A stretch of 64,000 bases of DNA from Chimonanthus salicifolius (taxonomy: Eukaryota; Streptophyta; Magnoliopsida; Laurales; Calycanthaceae): assembly GCA_013350335.1 (NCBI GenBank), contig CM023540.1, positions 46,979,222-47,043,221 on the forward strand, given 5' to 3'. Shown piece after piece: positions 46,800-58,709 of the stretch. A model generated the notes under the pieces. The model saw only the letters and a program-made list of their open reading frames with translations, searched no databases and was not told where the DNA came from. Both the position numbers and the translations under genes were made by a program. The first letter of the stretch is position 1, and the number at the start of each line of letters is the position of its first letter.

Positions 46800-47570
46800 C
46801 AGTTGTATGAGTTTTGCCATCAGCCTTGTGATGGGGGAGCGAAAGTTGCAGTCGACAACCCCTGCCTATCAATGGTGGAAATGGCGATATATGACCCTGA
46901 GTGATTGGATTTGATGCCGATATCTGAGCCGGCTCCCTTGCATAAGTTTTGCTATCTACCCTTTGATGCAAATGAGGCATCTGAATTTAGCAACCCCCAG
47001 AGCCGTTGGACGGTAATCCAAATCAGTCCATGGTGGGGAAATGTTGATGAACTGAATCCGAGCCATTGGATGAATTTCGGGATCTACCTTATGATTTAAG
47101 TTGCGACATTCGTCGGCAATAATTCATGTCTGTGGATGGTGGAAGAGCCTTATCTGAGCCTGAGCCCTTGGATGTGTTCTCAGATCTACCTTATGTTGAT
47201 CTTGGAAGTTGCAAGCAGTTGGATATCTTCTTGAGTTTCTTGTCTTGATCTTGAAAGTTGCGGCAGATGGCATCTCCTTAGAGGGTTTTCTGTTTTCTAT
47301 TCATTTTTCTTTTTAATTTTTTTTCCAAATTCGAAAATGCAATTTGTGAAATTTATGTGCAATTATATGTAGAAGAAATATACATCATTATTTTTTCTCA
47401 TTTTAATAAATATTTCATGTCAACTTTCTTTTATTTTTTTAATTTTTAAAATCATATTTTCTTTTTTATTTGCTGCTTGCCTTGTAATTGTAAGATTTGA
47501 TAGGGCATTTTTCAAGCAATAATGGATTCCATTTTTTTTTTAAAAAAAAAAAGATCGTCAAATTTTCTTG
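46800..47570 (+). pseudogene. Type I MADS-box gene, 3' remnant (copy D)
   Basis: Begins in the C-terminal region (LYEFCHQPCDGGAKVAVDNP, CLSMVEMAIYDPE), then stops. Shifted continuations such as LDLMPISEPAPLHKF and ANEASEFSNP follow, and then the shared 3' UTR (tggatatcttcttgag; attatatgtagaa; gcttgccttgtaattg). There is no MADS domain and there are multiple stops and shifts. It is more diverged than copies A-C, so an older duplicate. Confidence 0.8.
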
Positions 47571-49440
47571 GGCGGGAAAAGACGTTGAAGTGTTGTCCAT
47601 GCATTATCAACCGAGTTGAACAGAGTGAGATATATCTGTTTCATTGAGTCATGTATTAATATTTTTAAATTCTTTAATTCATTAGATCATATTCATTTAA
47701 TTTATTAATTTATTAGAGAAATTGGTTTTCATAAAAACAGAAGAGGAATTAAAAAAAAAAAAACCTACTCAATCAGACTTGTTTCAATTGAGAGAACCCA
47801 TCATGGGTGCAATGCGATTAAGTTTTATTGTAAAACTGAGATTTAAAGTTTGAATTTTTAGAATCGTGGGTTTAAATAAATAGATTCCACTATTATTATT
47901 CAAAAGACGAAATACATTTTCAATTTTTTAAAAATAAACTAGCATATTAATTAGCATGTATTCTAAAATTCAATAAAAGTCCTGTCTGTAAGGAAAATGA
48001 AATTTTAGAATTCAACAACTTACTTATATAAGCATTTTCCATGAAAATTAGCACATAATTGCCATTTTTCGACCTTGTTTCAATGAAAGTTACAGTGTAA
48101 ATTTAGAAAGTTGAAAAAACTAATGAGCATTTTCCATTAAAATAATACTTTATGCACATGAATATAAGTGATAAAAGTGTTCTCAGTACAATTAACTATT
48201 TGTACGAGACAAATAGCTGAAATAGAATACTGAATTTGATTTAATATTTTTTATCCATTGCGGGTGTGGAAAATTTTTAAAGTCTTATGAATTTAAAATT
48301 TTATTTAGTCGTAACTGAGTTTTTAAATATTTGCCAAAACAAAATTATCGACTTTTAATTTGAGTTCATTTTTTCTAAATAAAGATTTCATTTAGACTTT
48401 CTCTAATGAGATATACTAACGAGCCATTAGCCAAGTAAATGATTAATTTAATCCGAAATTGAAATGGACTTGAATCGACTTAACCCATTTAATAAGACCG
48501 AAAATAAACTCAAACCAAATAAAACCCAACCGACTTGTCCCCGTAGATCCAAGTACACAGGTACAATCATGGAAAAGAGACTAGTGCACGAATGGATTAC
48601 CGATTTTGACAGAATTAATTAAATCATTGTTGACCCACATCAGAAAAATGCAATCAAATAAAGGTGTTTCCAAGCCATAAGCAGAAAAATGAGTTTCAAA
48701 CTAAACAATTTTTCAATAAATTGATAGATAATATACAAATATGTGGCCCTATATGAAGTTGTCACCTATTTCTAATGATATTAATGAATTATGATACCTT
48801 GAGCAGTTTAGTATATTTCAAACAACTAAGAATACAAAACTTGTTGCATGAGTTCACATTCCATCAGGTGCAGATATGCATGTCACCTTCAAGCCTGAGC
48901 CGCTCAACATTTAAGATGCTCTCCCCACCTACAATGGCAGCATTTCGTCGGTGATAGTAGCTATACCGACAATTGAACTCACAAATTTGGTGTGCATCTC
49001 CTGTAAATTTGTTCATCATCATGATTACAGCAATTTTCCCATCCATCTGAGTTTGACGTTTTGAGATGCCGGCATGAATGAATCGTCACGATATTTTTCT
49101 CTGAATGCCAAAACCAGAGAAAACCTCCATCTCATACTCTCTTCATATCCCAGAACAGAAGAAATTATGTCACCGTTCTTGTTCTTTATTGTGCTTTCAT
49201 CAACAAAGACCAGATGCCTTCAGGACTAACACCAAGCTAGCGGGCCAGTTTAGTCCTTGGTTGACATCCAGAGCAGTTCGAGACTGGGTCTTTTAAGTCT
49301 TGTGTCGAGCCTAGGCCAAGCAGTTGCAACACTCAAGGCCGAGAAAAAAGAAACAGCTTTCATAAAAAGGATCGAGCCAAATTGTGAAGAACTGAGGAAA
49401 AGATTTCCTGGCTGCGTATTAATGTACAAGTCAAAAAAAT
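47571..49440. other. Intergenic DNA, partly duplicated at 38880-39240
   Basis: 47965-48425 pairs with 38880-39240. The stretch 48850-49440 is downstream of the POLAR-like exon and may be its 3' UTR and flank. The 60-codon minus frame at 48864-49046 was not recognised. Confidence 0.5.
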
Positions 49441-50166
49441 TCATTCAAAGGAACATTGTTCATCATCCATCGAGAATAGCACCCTTTGAGCATTTAGAAC
49501 TAACGGGGAACCTTGCCTTGTTTTCTCTACAATTTGTTTGATCAACAGCATCCCCATTTCATCCTCAAAACCATCATCTTCGTTCTTACCAATATAACTC
49601 AACTCTTTCTTGATGATCTCAAAATTGTGTGAATGCCCATTTTCAGCTCCAATCCAATCATTAGATGCGGTCTGTCTGAACATATGGAGCCCATCGCTGT
49701 TCTGTTTACTTTCACTGGCTGTTGAAGGAGGGCTCTCTTCCTTTGTCTCGTCAATCCTTGAGAACTCCATGTAAGCTTCATTATATGCACTTAGAGCCTC
49801 ACCTGCTAAATTGAGATAAAGGGGGCTAGTCATGACATCACTGTGTTCTGCCCTGTTTGGGCTTCCAGAAGTGGATGATGATCCAAAATCACTGTTTGAG
49901 AAGTCTCTCTGAGCTTCCATGAAGCGCAGCTGCTTCTGGGTGTCATGAAGCGCTGATTCTAGTTCACAAATCCGTTCCTCTAGTCTTGATTCGATGAGCT
50001 CATGAAGGCGCAAGCTCAGTTCTTTCGGAGAAACACCATAGTTGGCAGGCTGTGTTTGAGTCGTGGAGCTGCCTCCAGTTTCATGGTCAGAATAAGCAGG
50101 CCCCCCATTGACAGTGTCTACTCTCAAATCTCCATGAGCCACCTCTGCCAGAAGTTCTGGATCAAG
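49441..50166 (-). CDS. POLAR-like protein, C-terminal exon
   Basis: The exon begins at acceptor ctgattgcag (50167-50176) with LDPELLAEVAHGDLRVD. It continues with VSPKELSLRLHELIESRLEE and RICELESALHDTQKQL (coiled coil), NLAGEALSAYNEAYMEFSR, and ends KQIVEKTRQGSPLVLNAQR and then VLFSMDDEQCSFE with TGA at 49441. This is the conserved C-terminal half of the plant POLAR LOCALIZATION DURING ASYMMETRIC DIVISION AND REDISTRIBUTION family. POLAR works at the cell cortex as a scaffold in stomatal lineage polarity; paralogues are broader and less known. The exon is uninterrupted (about 240 codons). The N-terminal exons were not recognised to the right before the LINE, so the gene may be truncated or have a long intron. 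Confidence 0.82.
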   Translation of the reverse strand, partial: LDPELLAEVAHGDLRVDTVNGGPAYSDHETGGSSTTQTQPANYGVSPKELSLRLHELIESRLEERICELESALHDTQKQLRFMEAQRDFSNSDFGSSSTSGSPNRAEHSDVMTSPLYLNLAGEALSAYNEAYMEFSRIDETKEESPPSTASESKQNSDGLHMFRQTASNDWIGAENGHSHNFEIIKKELSYIGKNEDDGFEDEMGMLLIKQIVEKTRQGSPLVLNAQRVLFSMDDEQCSFE

Positions 50167-50176
50167 CTGCAATCAG

Positions 50177-53130
50177 GATTTTGAAAAGATACATTAATTC
50201 AATACATTTACACCAAATGGATAACTACCTTAGTTGATCGTTGGAAGACCCTATATAGAAAACTTTATGGGGTCTTTGCTTGACCAGTAACAAAATGATA
50301 AGGATAATCAAATACACAGAATGCTTAATAAAGTGATTGAATAACAAACTCTGCCAGAAGTGAAAAGAGTTTCTGCATCAAGGTTTGAAAAAGAACAGAT
50401 TCCTAAATGCATGAAGAATGGGTATGATACATGGGTATTAGCCTTATATGAATGAAAATGAGAAAAAAAGAAAAAGGCTAAAATATATTGATAGGATGAT
50501 CAATAGGGTCCACAAAATGAGGTGGTGACAGGGAAAGGTCTTTAATCAAGTATGATACCCACCAAAAATCATTTGATCAGATCAATCAAGGCATCTTTTT
50601 GAAGGCCGCAAGGTTAAAGATTAAAATAATTCAAATTGATCAACTTTTGGAGAGCCGAAACAACATAGTTTGAGTGATTCGATCAAGGTACTTTTGGGTG
50701 GGCAAAATCTTAAGAGAAGACCTTTCTAATGGATCCATCACCACCTTATTTGGTGGCCCGTGCTTAGGTGTACAGAGCCAAATCTTAAGGAAAGGCATTT
50801 CCAATGGATCCATCACCACCCTATTTGGTGGGCCCATGTTTAGGTGCACGAAGCAATACCACGCATACCAGTGTACGGGTGATCATTTCACATTTCTATT
50901 GGTATTTATCTCACATAGATAAAAGGCAGGAACTTTAAAATCAAAGGGTGATCAACCAGTTTACCATTAACTTATGCTGTGGACAGTAATTTTTTTTAAA
51001 TAAAAAAAAAAAATGCTTTGAACTGAAAGGAAATGGAAGCATCTATGACATAGACATGCAACGAGGTGACAATGTATTTGAGGTGGACCAACATCAAGGG
51101 AATTATGCCACATAATGAAACATAGAAATGAGCATCGGTCCAAAAGCAAAATATCTATGCATGCTCGAAGGTGAGGCACATGCAGTCGTTGCTGGAGGGG
51201 TCAGTGAAGAAACCATCAAAAAACATAAAAATGAAAGAGAAGGATAAAAAGAGACTGGCAGTATCATTTAATAGCAAGACAGGGTAACCAACTCGAGAGT
51301 CCAGTAAAGGTACATCTACTAGTCCAGTGGCAGAATCCAGGACAAATGGAGAAGAGACAGATTAAGTAGCAATATTAATGATGATAATCATAGAAATAGA
51401 CTCACAAGGTGCTCAATTGCAAATCAGAATAATGTACCCAATGTCTAAATTTGATGAGAAAGTGGAAAAATGCAAGGGGGAAAAATAAAATTAAAATTGA
51501 ATAACAAAAGTTTTGAAAAAATATGCTGCATTAATATTGGGCTGCAGTGGTTGTGGGCAGTTTTCGGATACATAACAAGGCACATCGGGCAGCATCAAGG
51601 TGGTCTAAAATGGGAAAAAGTGAGACTGATAGGAATTCCAGAAACAATGACATACTTCCAATTTCCAGGACAAAATCAAATTATGTATATGCCAAATGAC
51701 TGGTCAAAGAGGGAAGTTTTCTGCGAGGACTTGCAGAGGGTGAAGGACCGGTGGGGTCTCTGCTTTGGTGTTTGGTTGAAGCCCCATACTACTAAAAAGG
51801 ACGATGTAGAATTGATTCAAGCATGGAAAGGCTTTTCATAATGGCTAGAATTACAAAAGTGGTCCAACATGCCATTCATAGGGAGTAGAAAATATGCTTG
51901 TAAAGTCATTGGTCCTACTTTATACAAATGCTTTTAAAAAGAGAAAAAAAAAAAAATCATAGTTTGAATATGACCGTATTCCAATTTCCAAAGACTCCAA
52001 AGAAAAAGAAAAATGAATGATGACAAGAATTTTATTGAATTCCGAGATGAATGTATATCTCTAAGAAACTGTCAACGGAGACGATGGACAGCAAGTTAGA
52101 CCACCCATTATATAAAATAGAATGATCACAGAAATACAAAAGGTCCACCCCAAGTATTTATGTCAATGCATGCTTAGTACTGGGTTGCCCAGGAAACCCT
52201 TAAATCCTCCACATAAGACCGTATGAAATTTTCCACCGACAGCCACTGGATGAACCTGAGAGCAGCAATCACTGTGGCTATAGAACATGGTTCTAAAACT
52301 CAATGTTAACAGAGTTGACTCAGCAGAGTCGACTCAACGGTGAAATCAACTTTCACGAGGATAACAAAATTTTGGAAGCAAGTATAAAGGTAAAGGGTAA
52401 AATGGGAAACAAAGTTCAAGCATATACATGTTAGGAAAGGACCCTAGAATACAATATGATGTAGGGATGTAAGTTGAGCGGCCCAGGAAGAATCAATTCT
52501 AGGCTTATTGATAATCCATGATCAACTCCCTTTCGTCCTACCCCAGATATAGGGCCCAAAGTTAGACTCGACCCATACGGGTCCTAATTTTTTGAACTTA
52601 AGTCTGGTCCAAATGAAAAAAAAAAAAAAAACAAAGGGCCATGCGGGCCGTCTAGTCCTTAATTTAGGTGAGAATCAATTACTATTATTCATGCGAGCCC
52701 TATTTATTTGAACTACGGGCTTGGGTCAACCCAAAAAAAATATGGCCCCATACGGACCTCTGGGCATTGGCGCCTTTAATTTAGTTGAGAATCAATTACT
52801 ACTAGTCATAATCAAGTCAAAATTCACTAATTGCATTTCTATTTTTATGATAAAAATGATCATCATTATCATAGCTACAAATCCCATCATACTTATCATG
52901 TAAATAAAGTTCCAAAGTCCTTATCCTATTCATATAAAAGTCAAACAAAATAATCCTTCTTCCCAGGAAAGAGTAGCTGATTTAATAATGTAACCATGTT
53001 AAGGTATCACTAAAAAAGGGAACTAAGTTAAGGTTTTTAATTACTTGTTATATATTCATATTATTTTATTTAATATAATGTAATAAAAATGGAACATCAC
53101 ACAATATAAGGTCACAAAAGTCACACTGGG
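50177..53130. other. Intron or intergenic DNA right of the POLAR-like exon
   Basis: No further exon recognised. 50705-50855 is a two-copy tandem repeat of about 75 bp (aaatcttaag...ggatccatcaccacc...tttggtgg). The 123-codon plus frame at 51470-51841 resembles no known protein. A repeated phrase gagaatcaattacta occurs at about 52671 and 52787. Confidence 0.5.
50705..50855 (+). repeat. Two-copy tandem repeat, about 75 bp
   Basis: Both units contain aaatcttaag, ggatccatcaccacc, tttggtgg and tttaggtg/cttaggtg. They lie in the segment duplicated at 44740-44880. Confidence 0.75.
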
Positions 53131-53139
53131 GATTTCTCC

Positions 53140-53450
53140 CTTTCTTATTTAATTTTTATTTGTCAAATGAATAAAACAACTGTAGATATTGAAGTTAAAC
53201 TTAAAGATCTACAAATGGACCAAATTTCATCTCAAAACTCAATATATAACCACTTAATCTTAATGGCCAAAATCAGTAAGCATTCTTGAATTCACAGACG
53301 TTTGTTGACTTTATCCGTTAAGATTAAGTGGCTATGTATCGAGTTTTAGGATAAAACATGGTCCATGTGTAGATTATTAAGTCTAATTTCAATTCGTAAA
53401 GATAGATTTATCACATTATTTATCAAATGTTAAAAAGGAAGGAGGGGGGG
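53140..53450. mobile_element. Foldback MITE-like element
   Basis: Long imperfect inverted repeat centred near 53285. Left pieces caatatataaccacttaatctta, aagatctacaaatggacc and tttgtcaaatgaataaa pair with right pieces taagattaagtggctatgtatcg, ggtccatgtgtagattatt and tttatcaaatgttaaaaa. It is non-coding. Exact ends and target duplication are unclear, so no superfamily is assigned. Confidence 0.6.
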
Positions 53451-54175
53451 AATAGACCAAATGCAACTCGTGCTATAGTGGGCCGAGTTTTTTCGGGTTC
53501 AGGTTCTGGTTTTCAAGTCGATCTTTAGGGTTGGGTCAGTTTGTAAGGACACTAGGCCCAGGCCCAACCCAATTTAAGTTTGGGCCCTGAAATTTGAGCC
53601 CAAAAATGGGTCCAGCCTCAAGTAGACCAAGTGACATTTTCCCAGTCAAGCTGGGCCAGCGTAGGTAGGGCCCAACCCAACTTGCATCCCTAGCATACGT
53701 TCATTTGGGAACAAAGAAGATGAGAGAAGCAGCATGGCGAGCGATATGGTTTGATTTTCCTTCCTTTTTCCTTGCCCTTCACTCTTTTATCTTTTTCTTT
53801 AGTTCTTTTTTTTTTTGGTTTCTTCTTTAATTTTCTTCATCATCTTTAGAATCTTGATTATATCTACAATAGGTTGATTACCACCAATGTTTTAAAACCA
53901 GACCAAACCGTCCAACTGAACCAAAACCGGGCATCACAGCGATTCAGGTAGCTCCTATGGTCCATCCGGCAAACCATTCAAACCTGTAAGGACTGCCCCG
54001 TTATTTCACAACCATTTTCATTAAAAAAATTGAAAAAATTGCAAAGAATAGGGTTTTATGTGAAAGCTAAAGGTAGAAAACAAAAGCACTCAACTCATTG
54101 GAAATCATACCTCTATCATGGAAGTCTTCCATGAAGACAACCTAGTCATTCTTAAGTATTTCCCAAGAACGTTTC
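53451..54175. other. Intergenic DNA, nothing recognised
   Basis: It contains repeated 'gggcccaacccaa' type words near 53550-53690. At about 53886 there is a phrase caatgttttaaaaccagacc that resembles a hAT left end, without a right end found. Confidence 0.5.
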
Positions 54176-54183
54176 AAAAACAT

Positions 54184-55508
54184 CAATGTTGTCAAACTCG
54201 AATCGTATTATGACTCGATCTAGAGGTGTGACTCATAAATCGTAGAATCGTAAGAGTTTTAATATTTTTGACGTTTTTGCTATCATTATTATTTATCCTA
54301 CAATTACATGTAATATGAAATAGTGATTATTGATTTAGTTGTTGATTTAATGATTTAAAATAACTGATTTAGTTTAGTAATATTAAATGTTGCAGTGGAG
54401 TTCTAGTTAACTATCAGTTCTATTTATTTAAATAAAATATATAAATATTTTTTAATTAAAACTTATTTCTATACTCAATATAGTAAAAATTTCTAATTTA
54501 ATTTGATAAGATATTATATTCAATAAATTAATAAAACTAAACTGAGTCGTTGAACTTATTTCTCATTATGCATTATTATTATAGTTAGTGCACCATTATT
54601 ATTATTATTTAAACTTCATTCCATACGAAATCCCTGAAATTAATTTATTAATTCTTTTCCCTAAGTCTAAGTCTCTCTCTCTCTATCTATATATATATAT
54701 ATATATATATATATAGATGACATATCTAAGTCTAGATATACATAATATTATACAGATTACAAGTCTAACTTTTTTTAAAAAAATTGAAACAGTAATGAAA
54801 ACAGTACTGTTTACAGTAAACTGCAGAAACCAGCTCCATTTCCTCGCACGAAGACCCTTAAACCTACCACTACTTAAATAAAAGTGTTGTTGTATCTAAG
54901 TTTGCATAAAAAAAAAACCGAAACCCACGTGCCATCGAAACCCACATTTCGAAAGAAACCCACTTGCGATTTGAGAAAGAAACAAGAGGCGAAAGAAATC
55001 CAAAGGCAAAAGCGGAAAGAGGAGGAAAATCACATAGGGGAGAGGAGAAGAGAAGAAAAAGAAGAAAAGAGGGAAGATGAAGGACTTCTAGAGGCAGAGA
55101 AGACAATTTCCAAAAGTGACGGATTGCATAGAAGAGATCTCCAGAGGCGGATGAAGGACCTCAGGAAGGGTCTCTTTCTTTGCTTGCAGAGGAGTGAAGC
55201 ACAAATGCAAGGGCCAAGTTTTATCGATAAAACTATCTCTATACTTTAATAGGAATGCACCGCACGTCTTCCCTCTTTTACTCATTTTCCCTCTTCTTTT
55301 TTCCCCTCTTCTGCTCATTTTCCCTTTTCCTTCAACATCGCACGATGGTGCGATTCACGAGTTCGGAATCGCACGATCTGCAATTTTAGCAAAACTCGTA
55401 CGATTGACGGCATTTTTCAAGTTGACCAACGAGTTGACTAGGTTGACCATCTGAGTCGAGTCAACTTGTACGAGTTGATTCGCAACTCGAACGATTTTAA
55501 CAACACTG
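54184..55508. mobile_element. hAT-type element (1.3 kb, non-autonomous)
   Basis: Perfect 8-bp duplication AAAAACAT (54176-54183, 55509-55516). Termini CAATGTTGTCAAACTCG and, reverse-complemented, CAGTGTTGTTAAAATCG agree at 14 of 17 positions. 'CAgtG' ends plus 8-bp duplication fit hAT. Both ends are rich in 'actcgta', 'gattc' and 'cgagt' words (subterminal repeats). The interior has a CT/TA microsatellite and a purine-rich frame (54884-55249) without transposase motifs. Confidence 0.85.
54670..54716. repeat. CT/TA microsatellite
   Basis: A (ct)n tract running into (ta)n, inside the hAT element. Confidence 0.9.
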
Positions 55509-55829
55509 AAAAACATAATTGGGAAAGCATCGTTGTCACAAAACCTTCTTGATCTCCTTTGAAAAGGAGCCTCCAACTCAAAAGATTGGTCTACGTGCAA
55601 TTGTTTGAAGGATAAATGGTGCATTATTCTCCAAGAGGTAACAATGATTTTATTGCAGAGGAGCACAATACGTGCATCAGATGTAAAACAAATGCCAAAA
55701 GGTAAAAGGAACCCAATAATTTAGGGCAACTAACAAAAACAACAAATGGAATAAGATGCCAAGGGACTGTATCAACTGAAGAATAGAAACTAAAAATTGA
55801 ACTAACTTAACCAATGTCTATGTATTCCT

Positions 55830-58709
55830 CCCAAGCACAGAACAGGTCACAATTAGAGATGCCAAGCAATTCCCTGAGAATAGGAGCCCAAAAAATGCAT
55901 TCAGCTTTGGCTCGGAGTGCAACTTCCTCATGAGTTTCAACTTTATCCTTGAAGACGTGGTTGTTTTATTCCCACCAAATAGATATTTTCATTTGAAGAA
56001 CGAGAGCGGCCACATAATGTCAAATCTAGTAGATCCTCTAAATAACATCCGTGAGTAGCATAAATGGGCTTAAGAAGCAAGCATAACCCACCAAATATCA
56101 AGAAGGTGTAGGAAGAATACCAAACTTTGGAGGAAAACTTGCAATGAATAAAAAGGTTAACAGCATACTCCCAAGCCTAGATGCAAAGGGGCAACAACTG
56201 ACCATCACTCGTTGCCTCTTCAAAATATTATCTCTAGAATGTTCCCAAGGGCAACAACCCAACCTAACTAAATTCAATTACTCGAGTAGGTGCATAATAA
56301 GTCTAGATGGCGAGGTCAATAATTGAAAGCAAGGACTAGTTGGAGCGACAAACAAGAAAAAAGACTTGATGGAGAAATTACCAGACTTATCTGGCACTCA
56401 ATTTTTTTTTTTTTTTGAATCACAATAAAATAAAATAAATTAATAGAGAAAAGAGATTACAAAAAGCATCTGGTACCCAAATTCTAGAATCATTTTCATA
56501 GGCTGCGATATGAGTGCCTTCCAGAACTTGGAAAAGACGTGTGAATTCAACTGCTTCATGATCCCTAAAACTTCTGCGAAATGAGATACTCCACACAACT
56601 TGACTACCAAGGAGGTCAAAACAATGCACAACGAGAACCTTGAGAGTAAAGACAAACCAAAACAAGGATGGAAATTAAGTAGCAAGAGAGTTGCCACACC
56701 AAATGTCCTTCCAAAACCAAATACGATATCCATATCCAAGCTTCAACTTGATGCCTGCCTTAAATTTCTCCAACAAGAGCAAATGGCTCTCAACATGCCA
56801 AAAGTCTTACGTGGGTGGGGATCAACCTCCCAACTAAGATTAGGAATTTGATATTTTTCAATAAGGATTTCTAGGGTCCTCACTGGAGAGTGCCTAAACA
56901 CCACAACCACATAGAGAGCAAAGAAACATTCGCTTGAGCCAGGGGTCTAATACCATTATAACACAATTGCCACAGGATATCAGCAAGCAAAGTTGCTCCC
57001 AACTGATGCGGATATCCCATCTATCATCTTCTGAGTCCCCCCAAAGAAATTCTTAATTTTCTCAATGATGATGGCTAAGAATCAGGGGCATTTGAAGGCT
57101 GAAAGGAAATAGACCATAGGAGATGAGAATTGAGTTCAATAAGGTTATACGGCCACCAAAAGAAATGTATTTGCCCCTCCAAGAAGGTAGTCTCTTATGA
57201 AATTTCTCAATGATAAGCTCCCAGAGACTCCAAAGGGTGCCAATGCATAGAGGAAGATTAAATAAGTATAGGGAAGAGAAACAGCCCAAACCAAACAGCT
57301 CTACCATGTACTGCAAATAATCACTTGCTATGTTAATGCCAAAAGTAAACCCTATGATATTTGATGCAAAGATCCAAAGCATGTCCAAATCACCTAAGAA
57401 TGACCCTAAGATTTTTTGGGAGGAAAAAAAAACTTTCGCCTAACATAGGATCATGGTGATGCCCACAAAGTATAGATGACGAAACTCAACAGAAGTGCAT
57501 TCAATACGAAAGCCTAAAATGAAGTGTGAAGAAGCAATCATAGTCCAAGAGAACGTGGATAACGCGACTAAGACCTTTTGAACTCACTAAAAGCCTTTAG
57601 GGGAGCCATTCATCAAAACGAAGAAGCGAACCGAAGAGACATTTTGAAATCCAAGAGCACCATTGTTTACCAAAACCCATGCAAGTTAAAATAAACTTTA
57701 GAAAATCCCAATCAACTATGTCATAAGCCTACTCGAGACTGAGCTTTACACAACGCCTTTGCACCTAAAAAGATGCTTGGAGTAAATACATTCATGAGTA
57801 GTGAGAACTACATCCATGATTTGCCTTCTTCGATGGGGAATGCATTTGACCCAAGAGAAAGGTCTTCACTTAGATCCCAAACAACCATTTTGACTACTTC
57901 AATGAAAAAAAAAAAACTTGTTCAATGTCATTAGCTTCCTTAGAAGAAATGAATCAAAAGGTTAATCCTAAAAGAAAAAATCTTCCCCACAAATCATTAG
58001 AATAAAGATCTCAAGAAAAATGCACTATAGCATAAAAAATCTCATCTTTGTCAAAACCGTTCAATCATCTCTTTCCTTGACCCACCTTTCTTCCAATTGT
58101 CATCTCCATTCAATTTCATCCTGCCCACTTAAGCTTGTACTAATCAATGAGATCCTCTTTAAGTTTTTAGTCATCATCAATAGGTGACTTGCTCACTAAG
58201 ATCAATCTGGCAAATGGCATCTAATACAGTTGTCATAGACTTTAAAAGGGAACCAAAGGTACAGTGTTTCCATTCCTTGATTTTAATTTTGAGATTCTTC
58301 AATTTCCACAATAGAAGGAAACATTTTCAACCATGGGGTAGAAAGTTAAACCACCAATCTCTAACCAAGTACTTAAAGCTAGGTTCTTTAAGCCATGTAA
58401 GTTCAAAAGTGATCAAAAGTGGGCCTACAGAAAACTACATGGTTAGAACTTTGATAGATATCTAGCCATTGAATGGATACAAGTGAGGCAGTTTGGTTAT
58501 TGGATACGGTCAAAATTCCCATAATACAACAGCTACAATTCCATTTACTTCGAATGGTAATTAGTTCAGCCCCAAATTCCAATTTCGTAAAATCAATGCA
58601 AGGACCATAAACATGAGAGAATCCATTTCTTGTTGATGATGTTGCCCCAAAAAACAAGTCAATAGAGAACTCACCAATGAACACATGAAAGTTGCAAAAC
58701 CACCCTAGT
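55830..58709 (-). mobile_element. L1-type LINE, decayed and 5'-truncated
   Basis: Reading minus from 58709, the endonuclease domain comes first (FSHVYGPCIDFTKLEFGAEL, SKWNCSCCIMG). The C-terminal endonuclease tail follows (WLKEPSFKYLVRDWWFN; WKLKNLKIKIKEW). Reverse transcriptase pieces are next (MGFGKQWCSWISKCLFGSLL near 57700; KFHKRLPSWRGKYISFGGRI, then TLLNSILIS near 57190). The C-terminal zinc-type region is last (NLFIHCKFSSKVWYS; IWWE-NNHVFKD) near 56160-55950. Many stops and frame changes are present. About 65 bp ending in a 16-A tract (about 56402-56467) split the 'RIWVPDA / LSGNFSIKSFF' segment. The left cut at 58710 is the insertion point of the chromovirus array. Confidence 0.82.

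Noticed and set aside
48864..49046. 60-codon minus frame downstream of the POLAR-like exon
   Set aside because: Probably 3' flank. Not linked to the POLAR-like frame and not recognised.
51470..51841. 123-codon plus frame
   Set aside because: No recognisable domain, no promoter and AT-rich codon use like the flanks. I could not support it as a gene.
54884..55249. 121-codon Lys/Glu-rich frame
   Set aside because: A purine-rich stretch inside the hAT element. The protein is low-complexity and shows no transposase motif.
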